From positions 1,422,753 to 1,486,752 of the forward strand of contig NW_019773514.1 of the NCBI RefSeq assembly GCF_001039355.2: a stretch of 64,000 nucleotides of DNA, in the 5' to 3' direction. Made by a program: the position numbers and the translations under genes. How positions within the stretch are numbered: position 1 is the stretch's first letter; every line of letters starts with the position of its first letter. Source of the DNA: Lingula anatina (Eukaryota; Brachiopoda; Lingulata; Lingulida; Lingulidae). Positions 26,276-38,000 of the stretch are shown in pieces. The notes beneath the pieces are model-generated. The model ran no database searches and had not been told where the DNA came from. It was given only the letters and a program-made list of their open reading frames with translations.

Positions 26276-28167
26276 GATGGTATTAGTACTTTGACACCCA
26301 TGCCTTTTCACATCCAAATTTTGACCCCTGTTCATATTCCCACCAGAGGTATTTTACTTTTCTCTCAAAAATACCAGCTTTTATATTTTCTTTGTAAAAG
26401 ACAGTTAAAGCGAAGGTGATGTGCACAAAAAGCTTGAACATGTAAAATTCTAGGGTGAGCAGCAAGGGCTTTTAAACTTTGCATAAAACTGTCAGCCAGT
26501 TGGGGTTGGGCATGACATAGCAAGGGAAGTTCTCATACGTTATGATGGGCGTGGCATTTGTTCAGTAAAGCACATAGGCTACAATGGCCAGATGCATGTG
26601 ATGACTATATGCACATGTTAACAGTGACTACACAGAAGCTAACAGCTCAACATTACATGTTCTTTATTTACATATGTCCATACTTTCATCCAAGTCTAAA
26701 TAAGCCATAAGATATGTTTTTGACATGTTTGTGAAGAAATAATACATGACCTGAAAACAAACCTGGAGACTATTAATGTTTCAAACCAAATTTTTGTCCT
26801 TTGTATCACAGTAAGCAATAAGTTCATATTCCAGGTAGCATATTTAAGCACACAAACTGGAAAAACAAGCTGTTTTTCAACTCTTTTACCCAGTTATTCC
26901 TTAATACACTCATATTTTTTAAATGGAGAAAATAAAACATAAAACCACTACTAGGTGCAATAACAGAAAACTTATTCTGAGAGAACAAGCTATGGAAGAT
27001 AAGAGTTTCCAGGAAATCCCCCATTCACAGGAATCATTCAGATTGCACCAGGCAAAATATTATATTATATATTCCCAAGCACTGTGATATCAGTGGCATG
27101 ACCTTCACTGTGACCTTTCCAAGGCAAGGGTCTACTAAAGGAAATAACGAAACTCCATAAAAAATTTTATAGCTCAGATTTTTTGCTATTCAAATAAATA
27201 TATGAAAATTGTAATCTTGTGCCCCCTGAAGCCCCTTCCAATCTACTAGGTGAAGGGCTCTGATATCATGGGAGAAGCCCCATAAAAAGATTTTTGATGT
27301 ATTGTCAGTGGCACAAAAGTGGTATTCCATTAATGCCTTGGTACAGTTAGACAGGAGTTCCTCTTGGACCCGTCTTTATTTTGAGCTACTAGTAAATCTG
27401 GGTGTATGAAGTGAACTATCAGATACCTCTACCGTACCTGGTACCAATGCCTCATAAAATGAACCAGTTATCTGTATAATTACTTACAGGCACCATGTGT
27501 GATAAAGAATAAAGATGCAGCTTCCTTCTTAAAAACCTACAATGAACTGCCATACTTTGGGGACAGAAACTGTTGTTGCATGAGATAAACACTTGAGCTA
27601 ACAATATGGAATATGCTACATTATTGTCCTTGCAGTAGCTGTAAAATTAATACAGCAAAATGTAGAGCTTAATCTGTTTCTCTCATTTGTCACTCAATAA
27701 CAGTGACTATTATTTACAAAACCGCAGTTTGGAACTAGTTCTTTCTATTGAGCAGTTAAAGAAACCCAAAATGTGCCACACATCTAAAGCTTTTTTTTTC
27801 AATAATATTTATCACTATAATGACTGCTGTATTGATTAAAAAAAAAAAAATTCACAGTACCTGAAGATTTTTAAAATTTTTATAGGAGAAATAGTTTAAG
27901 TAATGATATATGCTCTACTAGGAGTGATTTATTACATTTTGTTCAACAATAATCTTTTAATATCTGAGCAATGCATTGTATGCATTTAATATATTCAGCA
28001 TGTAGAGTTAAAAATAAGAATAATTCTTTTTTTAAGTCTACCGCAATAACACTAATTTTTTTCTTTTTTTGAGATTATTTATTTGCAACAGCTTGAACCT
28101 GCTGTCTGAAGCATACTTATGCTGATGAATATAGAAACTTTAAGAATTATAGTCAGTTTGTATATTG
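26276..28167. other. Intergenic between convergent DR1 and LAMTOR1
   Basis: AT-rich sequence with no exon recognised. The right end approaches the LAMTOR1 3' end, where 'tttatt' at 28168-28173 reads AATAAA on the minus strand about 26 bp beyond the stop. Confidence 0.45.
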
Positions 28168-28173
28168 TTTATT
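28168..28173 (-). terminator. LAMTOR1: Candidate LAMTOR1 poly(A) signal
   Basis: AATAAA on the minus strand, 26 bp after the stop codon. This is unusually close; a more distal site may be used instead. Confidence 0.35.
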
Positions 28174-28198
28174 GTTGTTGTATTTTTATGTCTGTATA

Positions 28199-31100
28199 TC
28201 AAGGTACTCCAAAAGGAACAACCAGGTCTTCTTTGTGTTTCACTTTGATTTCTTTCAATGTCTGTGCTGTCCTATCAGCTACTTGTGTAATCTAGAAAAA
28301 CATAAAAAAGCAAGTAGGGTGAAATGTTGGTACAGAAAAATAAACGCTGTCCAACAGATGTTAAACAATTTTGGAAAAATATGTATACCCAAAACAGAAA
28401 AACAAACAAAACCAAAAGGAATATTCAATATTAATTTTCTTCATCACTTTTAGGTGTTCAATTCATGTTTTATTTTCTACAACTGTTTACATGCAGCAAC
28501 ATGAAACTAAAAAAATGGCTGAAATCTAACAGTTCCACACCCTATAATGATTGGCTCAAATGATGACCATTACTATATTAAGCTAATGCACTGACAATAT
28601 CTTATTTATAACTGGAATTTACTTACAAATTGTATGTCTGCTTGTGACAATGGTGGTGCTGACAGTATGGCATGAGGATTTCCTACACCAGAGGGCAGGG
28701 AATGAGGCCTGCTTGGGATAGGTGTCTTATTGCACAACATTGTCAACTTAGAACTGAAAAAAGGACAGCATTATTTATCATCCGCACATGGATAAATAAT
28801 TATGATAAAACTGACCAATTCTAAGGCAACTAGTTAAGTATGTTAGGATGCTCGTTATATAGTTTTAATATAATTTTTGATGAGCTCTCTCCCTATGTTC
28901 TGTATTTACCAGCAGATTTCAAATAGAATTAATAGAAAAAATATATATTAACTGGATCACTGGATAGAGATTGTCTGACAAATCAACAACTTGCAAAGGA
29001 AGATCGAAGCACTGAGTGCCAGTTCAATAAACAGAAACAGTATTTATTTATGCTACATTGTTATCCAAAGAAAACGGTACTAGATGCACTGTCATATTTC
29101 ATGTTGGGCCCAATACTCACCTATACTGTCTTGCCTTATCCAGGTATTCATGCTGTTCCATAGAACGAGCATCTATTGCCGCAACATCTATAACATTGCT
29201 GAAGAAAAAGGCAGTGAAGTAATGTTACAGTGATAAATGTTGAAGAAAAATAAATGCAAGCTTAGAGGTTTTCTGGCAAAATGTTATCCTGGGAAATAAC
29301 TAGAACTACAACTTAATCATAAGCATCAATTTATTACATTCTTTATATAAAATTACACATGAGAAAAAATATCATTTTCACAATATTCTGTGAATGCCAA
29401 ATATCATTGAGGCAAAAAGTTTTAAACGTCATCAAATAAAAAAAAAATATTCGCAACCATGCTTTCTCATTTATATAGTTTACTGCTCCCATAATAAATC
29501 CAGAAAACAAGTTTTCTCTTAAAAATAGGTAAACATGCATGTATGCAGGCACACATCATACCTGGTACACGTACGTTAACCTCTACTGTATTATACTGTA
29601 TTTTTTTCTAGGTATTCAGTTTTGTGTACCTTATCACCATGGTAGTGGTACATTTGATTACATTTAGCTATTTAGCTATCAATCACAAAGCATATTCTCA
29701 CCTGGCTGTTTGGTGTAGTATTCTATTCAGTGCTGACTGTTCATCTCCTCTCTGTGAGGCATGGTTTTGTGGACTTGGGAATGAATCACTGGAAGTACAA
29801 AAAAACAAGGGTCCGTGTCTTAAAGAGCTGTTCTATACCAGAAGTTGACCTTAAACTTTAGACCAAAATTTTATTTCAGTTTAAGATAAATCTTAAGAAA
29901 TTCACTAAAAAGTAACTATTTTAATAAAATGAAAATTCACACAGGTATCTCATTCTTGTTATATAAAACACACACAATATTTTATTCGTCAATGAATCAA
30001 TTAGACCATTAACTGATTTTTATATTTATCTCAATTGAAAGGATACTCAAATTTTGGTCTAAAGTTCTATTTGGAAAACAGGTCCTGAATAACCACTCAA
30101 CTGGGAAGCCAAGGCACACCGTTGCTTGAAAGGTGTAATGGTATGTTCACTATGGCTAGTTACAAATTTGGTGTCAGTTTTTGAGTTAAATGTCAATAAC
30201 AGGTGGTGTTACAGAGAGTTCAGGAGGCAATAATGTTACAAACACTTGGTTCCTTTTGATATAGTTGTATTTTCTAGGTTATTAAAGACTCATTACAATC
30301 AAGATCAATGCATATTGTTAGTTTAAGAATTACAGAATAAAATAGATAACCATGAACTGTTTCAATTAAAAACTTGCTCATTTGGTGCAATATCATTAAA
30401 ACAATCATGCTGAATCCAGATTCTCAATTGATATGAATCCAAATCAAGCTTAATATGGAAAGCCTATCAGCCACATTATATTTAATGGTTAGTAATTAGC
30501 AGTATACTGTATTTACTCACAGTTTTCAAACACATGCAAATTATTTTTTCAACATTACTAGTTCTACTTGTAAAAATGCATATTGTGCCATGAACTTTAT
30601 TCGCTTTAATCACTCTGAAAACATATCTATCTGGAATCACAAACAAAACACTGTTTTTGGAAAATATCTTTTTTGTTTGAAATAAAGTGAGTAATTACTG
30701 TAACAATGACTTCAAACCCATGCAGTGTTAGTTGTTGAAAATTTGGTTCATAATATTAGCAGATCCTTTGCACCCATTTCATATTTGCCCTCTATCTTGA
30801 GAACTTGATAAAATGAGTAAGAGGCACCGCCTGAAAACATGGCAGAGATAAAAAGCAAAAAGTGCAAAGGCATTCACATCATTAATAGTTCATTTCTTAA
30901 GTCAGTTTCAAAATAATATCAAAAATTTGTTTTAAATCATACTAGACTAAGTATGCACAATTATCCTTTTCTGGACAAATATATATTGCAACATTACATG
31001 TTGAATCATTAGGAAAAAGAAATGGCATAATTGATGTAAGGTAATCTTATCCGTTTCAAATACAGTTTAGTAATACACAGAAATGAGGCTCAATGCAATC

Positions 31101-34100
31101 TCATTTGGCAATGCACAGTGCCTTCAATCATTCATTTTTGATTTTGAAATTCACTAATGTTGTACATGCAGTTTTTTAAATTGACAAGAAATAAAGACAT
31201 AAATCTTCACTATTACATTTACTTCTTTCAAATTCTGGAAAAGGAATATTTGTTTTGCAAATTCAAATCACCTGCATTAAATAATGACAAATCCCTTACT
31301 CAGTACAATTTTCCTCAATGCAAAATTTCACATTTCAGAAAAAATCAAATTCTCCATAGCTAGACACAGCATTGCAAATGCAAACTACAAACTATAAAAC
31401 AAGTTTTGAAGTTTTGTTTTCTAGCACATGCTAGCATTTTGTTTATTATAACCATGCTTATCTATGCTTAAGCTATTAAGCTACCATGTCTCTACATTCT
31501 TGATTTGTCATCACGAAATTACATTGTATGATTCAAACTTTTCAACTATAATAATAACACAAAATACATACTAGTACAATGGTGGAATCAGAGGTAAAAC
31601 GACCAGGTAATGAAACGTGGAGCAAAATGAAAGGGGGAACAATTTTCATATCCAAACTTTTGATATATGTAAAAAGTTGAGTTTTACTTCTTTTCAGAAT
31701 TAATGGATTCAATGCATAACTGATTAATCAAGAAAATTCAAGAATAATACTGATAAATACATTGCCTTAAAGAAAAAAAATACTCATCCAGACAAAGTCA
31801 TGGAGATTTGGAAGCAATAGTGGGGAAGGTGATGGGTATAGCCAGTACTTGTTTACAAAGGCATTAAATATTCATTTTGACATACTCAGTAGAAATTACT
31901 TCATAATGGTGGGCCAGGGAGTGGAAAATTTCAAGTTCAACCTTAAGAAATACATGAATAGGAAAAATGAAGGGTACTGCTTGACAAATTCATTGCCATC
32001 AAAAGCACATTCATTTTATTTCATTAAAGCTGTCTCAGTCTATGGGAATCATAAAAGTTCTTGCTCAAACTGGTCATAATTAAGCGACACACCCGCCCCT
32101 TACCTGCGACTGGCCCCTGGGGTTCGTTCTGACCTGTGGAATTATGGTGGACAGCTGGACTTAGTCAGTGTTATAGGCTACTTATCTCAGTTCATGTTTT
32201 ACAAGACTAGTTTTAGAAACCAGCCAATAAACATGTACGTTAACACCAGTTGCACATTGTATAGAGCATGCCACCATTTGAATTTTTCAAAATAATGAAT
32301 TACTTGTGAAACTGATACTTTGATGTATTGTGCAGATATAATATGCATTGCAATAAAAATCAAGTTGAACATAATTATGATAACAGGTGCTTGTGCATAG
32401 TACTAATGCATCAATATTTTCATGTTAAAATCGACAAACAGGTATAAAAATAATTATACATTTCACAAAAATACATAACAAATGCAACAAAATAATATTT
32501 TCACTGTAGCAGATAGGGTATACATTATGTAGGTAGAGAGAAATCATGGGAAATCACCTTGGGGACTTTTCCAACAAATCTGCTGATCCAAATTAGGAAA
32601 AGGAATGTTTCTGAATCTGGATACTATTTTTTGTTATGTAGAATTGGGTAGTTTTCAATTGCTGGTACCTTCCTGTTAGTACCACTAGAAACTCAACATG
32701 GCAGAGAAGACATGCAATGTTAATGAATCCTGACCAACAATAATGCCCAATCTCTTCATGCTGAAAGGGCATTTTCCTCACAATTTTTACAAGCTGATTG
32801 AATGTGAAGTAGTGATTCAAAAATGAAATTTGATGAAGGTTGTTTTTTTTTGCTCTAGTAAGATAGAGATGAAATTGTAATATTAATAATATTTTTGCAA
32901 TTTAAAGATCCCATACTGGGCGAGATTCAATCATAATTCCATCTTTATCTTAATGAGTGGTTGATTCCTTACCTTTTTAAATACAAGTACTTTGTCTCAA
33001 GCTCAGGGAATGGCCATTAATTTTCACATTTTCCATACAAACATTTTTTTAAAGATATGCAATGTTTCAAGAAAAAGATTTGTTTCTCTTTTCATCTCAT
33101 ACATTTCTCGTTCTTTCACTGAAATGACATCTGCAAATGCTCCCAGCAACTTACAGATAGAATCTGCAACTTGTGACTTTTCAATATAGAATTTTAAAGG
33201 CCCCAAGATGCAACAAAACCAAAAATCAAGAAGCTTGAGAACTAAGTAAAATTAAAAGAAAAAAAAAAAAAGGAATAACTCCCCCCCCAAAACGATAAAT
33301 TGTGAAACCTAGGAATGTCACGACTCTAAAGGAAAATAAAATGTGAAGGAACCATTATGGGTCATGGATTAATATGCATAATGTTCTCTACCTAGGCACA
33401 AGTCTCGGTGAATTGCTACTACCAGGATGGTTGCCTATAAGACTTGAACGTTCATCAGGCTCCTGCTCCTATGGAAATAAAAGTAAACAAAGAAAAATAA
33501 ACAACAACAACAACAACAACAAATGCTCTCTTCTTGCCTGACAACCTAACTGCCAACTGTATCAGCAATGCAAAGAATGAGAAACAAACAATCAAGACAG
33601 TGATTAATTTTTTGTCATCAGCATGATTTGTGGATGAACAGGCACTAATCTGTCTGTAATACATGCATAGTAACAAATAATCTTTTGAACAATATCTGCA
33701 TTGCTGACACAGTTTCATACAGATTGTCAGTGAAGATTGGCTGGATATGGCTATACCATCTTACCCACCTAGTGACAGGTCTTGAGACATTATTGCTGAC
33801 AGGGTTGCCTAAAAGTCGAGTTCTTTCATCAGGATCATTGATCTGTAAGACAATTACACTGCTCGAAAAAAATTATGGCAAGCACTTCATGATTGCTATT
33901 TTGGTATGCGGGCAACTCTAATAGATATTCAAAGTTCACTTTATAAAGTAAGACAGGTTTCAATATTAAAAATTCTGAAAATATTATGCTGTTCGTTCAA
34001 GATGACAAATTATAATATAAATAAACCTCATTTCCATGATACATCTTTTTATCAAATATACCGTCTTACTTTTGGCACAATTTGTATAAAAATGTCAAAC

Positions 34101-34746
34101 CATGTATCATTAAAGATGATATTTACAAGGATTTTCAGTTTGTGATACTTCTTAAGCACACAATTTACCACAAAGACTTACTAAAGTAGTGAGATGGGGG
34201 AAAGGGGGGTCACAGACAGACTAATTTTACCTCGGTGAAAGCAAAAGTGCTATATAATTATACAACATTCTGTTGATTTGCACAACTTTTGGTAAGCAGA
34301 TACGACTCTGTTAAATAGTTCCCGATAGGTATGGTACATAGAAAAACACCATTTAAAGTACCTGTAAACTTGGTAATGTTTACAATATTATAGTGCATAG
34401 AGTATAATCTTAAAACCTACAATAACAGTACAACGAATTCTCCATTTGAAGTAACCTGTTAATTGTGTTGCATCTGGCATTACAATTTAACGAAGACAAC
34501 GACTCAATGATTGTTACATGCTACACAGATAAATGAACATTGTATAATTTCTAGTAGAGAGGTACATGTACTGTACTGCTACAGCTGTACATGTACTAGT
34601 ACATGCCATCACAAAACTCCCAATGACAGCTCAACCTCAATACACATTCAAAATGCTGTTGTGAATTTTCTACTTTCGTAAGATGTTCTTCGACATGTAA
34701 TCACCTGGAAGCCCTTGTCATCCGATGGACAGCAACAATTCCCCAT
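28199..34746 (-). CDS. LAMTOR1: LAMTOR1 (p18), Ragulator lysosomal anchor
   Basis: LAMTOR1 wraps the other Ragulator subunits and tethers them and the Rag GTPases to lysosomes for mTORC1 activation. Coding exons: 34705-34746, then either 33769-33842 or 33392-33468, then 32104-32133, 29702-29788, 29121-29198, 28627-28753 and 28199-28291. The product is 176 or 177 aa (human 161). MGNCCC at the start gives Gly2 for N-myristoylation and Cys4-6 for palmitoylation. The alternative second exons each give an acidic di-leucine motif. The core [20 protein letters not shown] and the terminus [10 protein letters not shown] match the family closely. All splice phases agree. Odd points are the duplicated exon and a 30-nt cassette exon (separate entries). 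It shares its upstream region with NARS2. Confidence 0.95.
32104..32133 (-). other. LAMTOR1: LAMTOR1 30-nt cassette microexon
   Basis: Flanked by an acceptor 'cacag' and a donor GTAAGG. It enters and leaves in phase 2, so inclusion adds about ten residues ([10 protein letters not shown], sharing codons with neighbours) and skipping keeps frame. The insert lies between the di-leucine region and the first helix and has no counterpart that I recall in the human protein. Exon status is inferred from splice sites and phase only. Confidence 0.65.
33392..33468 (-). other. LAMTOR1: LAMTOR1 alternative exon 2b (di-leucine, distal copy)
   Basis: 77 nt, acceptor 'ccatag', donor GTAGAG. It encodes [20 protein letters not shown] then PRLVPR. 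ERSSLI fits the [DE]xxxL[LI] lysosomal sorting signal. Starts phase 0 and ends phase 2, as does its paralogue 33769-33842. Translating both copies in series shifts the frame, so they must alternate. Confidence 0.8.
33508..33531. repeat. (CAA)n microsatellite in LAMTOR1
   Basis: About eight CAA units (TTG on the gene strand) lie about 40 bp upstream of the exon 2b acceptor, inside the intron separating the two alternative exons. Confidence 0.85.
33769..33842 (-). other. LAMTOR1: LAMTOR1 alternative exon 2a (di-leucine, proximal copy)
   Basis: 74 nt, acceptor 'ttacag', donor GTGGGT. It encodes [20 protein letters not shown] then RPVTR. ERTRLL fits [DE]xxxL[LI] and aligns with the REERKLLL region of the vertebrate protein. 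Shared with exon 2b: PDER..L.GN......S.R.V.R. Confidence 0.8.
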
Positions 34747-35032
34747 AGTTTAGCCAAATCTCATGTACCTCCTTGGTTTCGCATATCAGTCAAGTCGTCT
34801 CGCCTCCAAGCCGGATCATGTGACTAGTAATGATAAGAACAAAATTGCCTTCGTGTCATTGATTGGATATAAGAACTTTTGACCTTGAAAGTTTTACTTA
34901 CAGAACATAACAACATTTATGAGTATGATATATTTTTCCTTGAAACAGTTAAAAATTATATAAATTTCCATATTTAATGGATAATTTGTTTCCGATATTT
35001 TATTAGAAACATTTGGTGCTGGACCAAAAAAG
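34747..35032. promoter_or_regulatory. Bidirectional LAMTOR1/NARS2 promoter with M-box/CLEAR-like site
   Basis: The two start codons are separated by 286 bp on divergent strands, so the genes must share promoter DNA. No TATA box is evident. TCATGTGAC at 34816-34824 fits the M-box form (TCATGTG) bound by MITF/TFE bHLH-Zip factors, and is close to the lysosomal CLEAR element (GTCACGTGAC). It lies about 70 bp upstream of the LAMTOR1 ATG. Function is inferred. Confidence 0.6.
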
Positions 35033-38000
35033 ATGGCAGCGCCCATGTCCTGCTGTCGCCGAGCACTATTACAGCGTTTTAGGGGCCAAAGCTACTGCAT
35101 ACGTCCGCCTGTTAGACTAAGCTCATCTATTTCCAAAATCTTAAATGGAGATGTAGAGAAAACTGAGCTATCGGTCACGGTAAGTATAGGTAGAACCCTT
35201 TATTTATGGACTAATGAAACTTCATTTGACTTCGTTTTAACGAAAACCACCGTATGTACAGTATATATACTGTAACTTACAGTTGTATTTTAGGTTTTTA
35301 AAATAAAGGTTTCTTATGTTACCATGTGGTCTCAAAGTCTGTAGTTTATTTGGCCATTCTCGAGCATGCTTATAATCGTCCTGAAACCAGAAATTCCCTT
35401 TCTTTTCTACAAATCTTGAAATAATTATACGCTGATACTACTGAGTACGTACTGGATCTAAATTCCAATGAGATAATGCTGGCAGTATAACCGGCTACCT
35501 CTGGTACCAGTGGTTACTCAGGAAGACCAGTGAAAGGCACTACAATACATGCACATTACGCTCTTGCGTTCCCCTCTCAAATCCATTGTTGCAGAAGGGA
35601 GAAATATGTGACCTATTCTGCATTCTAACAACAGAAATTCTCACCAGCCACCAACAAAATTTTGTCTTTGAGTTGAAGACAGTGTGATACTGACAGCTAC
35701 CAGGGAATCCCTACAGTCACATTTACTTAATTATTTGTCATTTCCCTATCCATATAACTAAATTGTGCTTGTTTTATGCTACTCGATCTATGCTTGTTAC
35801 GACACTGGATGGTTGCAAAAGACTAAAGTTGAAATACAATTGTTACCAAAAATCAGATTTAAGAGTTCTAAGCACAATCTTTAGATATGTCCAATTTCAA
35901 CAGCAGATAAGTCTGCCATAGCAAATCTTCCTGCTGTAGCTAATATGCTGACATTTCTTTATAGGGCTGGGTGAAATCTGTGAGAGATCAAAAGGAAGTG
36001 GCTTTTTTGCACATGAATGATGGATCCTGCAATGAACATCTGCAGGTGGTGGCCAGACCAGAGATGGTGGAGAAGTAAGTATGACCAGCGGTCATCCTAG
36101 AGAGTAGTAAACATTAAAGGGATAACAATTGTTCATATGATATCTATTATTTACAATAAATACATAGTAAACACCTCACAGAAATATAATAGATTCTATT
36201 TTACCACCAAAACAGCGGTTAATGCAATTGTTTTGGAATTTGTGTTTGCCATCACATCATGTGACCTCCATTGATGGCCACACTTTGTAATAATCTCTTA
36301 AGAGAATATTATTTAAAAAAACTCTTTAGAAAAAAAAGCAGGGACTAACTTTGAATGTCGCAAAGGACAAAACTTGTTATCTTAGAGGAGTGACCACAGT
36401 TTCAAACATGGTTATCCTTCGAGTGTCGAAAACGTAAATATTATATGACAATAACAGTTATAATTATAATAATGAAGACTCATGTTTGCTTTGCCTTTGG
36501 TTTATGCTTATTTTATTTAAAAGTGAACTGTGATGATGAACCATTGTGTATAAATTGTATTGGTAAACTCCACTGTCCTGTTATATTTATTTTTTCCCTT
36601 TATTTCCTTTTTCTTTTTAGCGTGACATATGGAAGCTATGTTAAAGTTAAAGGGCAACTTGTAGACAGTCCAAAAGACGGACAGACCTTTGAACTTTTAG
36701 CAGAGGATTTGAAACTGATAGGATCATGTGATCCAGATGTGGGTAACAGAGGGTTTTGGAATTTTTTTAAGTACAAAATATTTAAAGTGTTAGTGCAAAT
36801 TATGAAAATAGAACAGTTGGATTTATTTCTATATGTTTGCTACTACCTATACATGTACATGTAACAATAATTAGGGCCCTTGTACCTTTTGACTTCTTGT
36901 ACATGACATATTATTGACATAATAATGTCTTCTTTTTCTACTTTAGGTTTATCCTTTTAAACCCCGTACACACCACCCCTTAGTGTATGGCAGAGAGTAC
37001 CCACATCTTAGACCCAGGACCAACATTTTTGGTGCAGCAATGAGGATCAGGAATGCGGCCACTATGGCATTGCACTCATTTTTCCAGGTAAATATGCAGT
37101 AGCCCAAACAAGGGTACTGGAAATTGAAATAGAAAAATAGAATTTAAAGAAAGATAAGACAAATTTTTGTTAGATAAAAATGTTTATTGAATTTTTTTCT
37201 TTGTTTATTCCTGAATGTCAGATGTCCACTGAATCACATTTTCTGTACATTCAAAGCAGTTTTACTGAATATATCATTCAAATTTTGTATTTGAATTTTG
37301 TTTGGCTTGAATAAACATAACAGAGCAAACATACTTTACGCGATCTCATCTTTTTTATTTTTACCAGATTAAATTATATCAACATTACATATTTTTGTTG
37401 TTAAGTGTTAATAAAGCACAAGACTAGAGTCATGACATAAATAACTTGCTTACCTTTCCTAATGCAACACATGAATACAGGTAAACGTTGGAAACAACCT
37501 GTTCATACATTTACAGTATTAGATTATGGATAGGTTTAATAATCACATCAATAATTATCATTTTTACTCTCAACTGTTACAACAGAGAATTCCATACTTT
37601 TATTTCCTACAGAGTGTCTAGAATATTATTGTTCTGGCTGTTTTAGCAAGAAGGTTATCTACATGTGCACACCCCTGTCATCACTACCAACGACTGTGAA
37701 GGAGCTGGAGAAGTGTTCCGAGTAGAGGTGGGACAATGTTTTTGTGCTTGTGTTAACAACTGACCCAATTTACACATTCTGTGATGGACCATGTTCGTGA
37801 CTGAACAAGCTTCAATTAAAAATTATCATAATAGTCTTATTGGTGTTGCCAGCTCACCAGATTTGGGAAAATAAAAATCAATGTTTAGGTGTATTCCATT
37901 AGACTAATACATTAAAATCAGTAGCTTAAAGACTAATTTCAGGCTTATTTTGTTCTGGTTGTAATCACCTGCTTATTTTATTAAATAATAAGTTTTTATG

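Noticed and set aside
36739-36746. Donor GTAACA two to three bases beyond the chosen NARS2 exon 3 end
   Set aside because: It would change DVYPFKPR to an out-of-frame reading; the GTGGGT donor at 36739 keeps the family sequence.
36445-36864. 139-aa ORF on the plus strand
   Set aside because: It is NARS2 exon 3 (36621-36738) plus read-through of both flanking introns.
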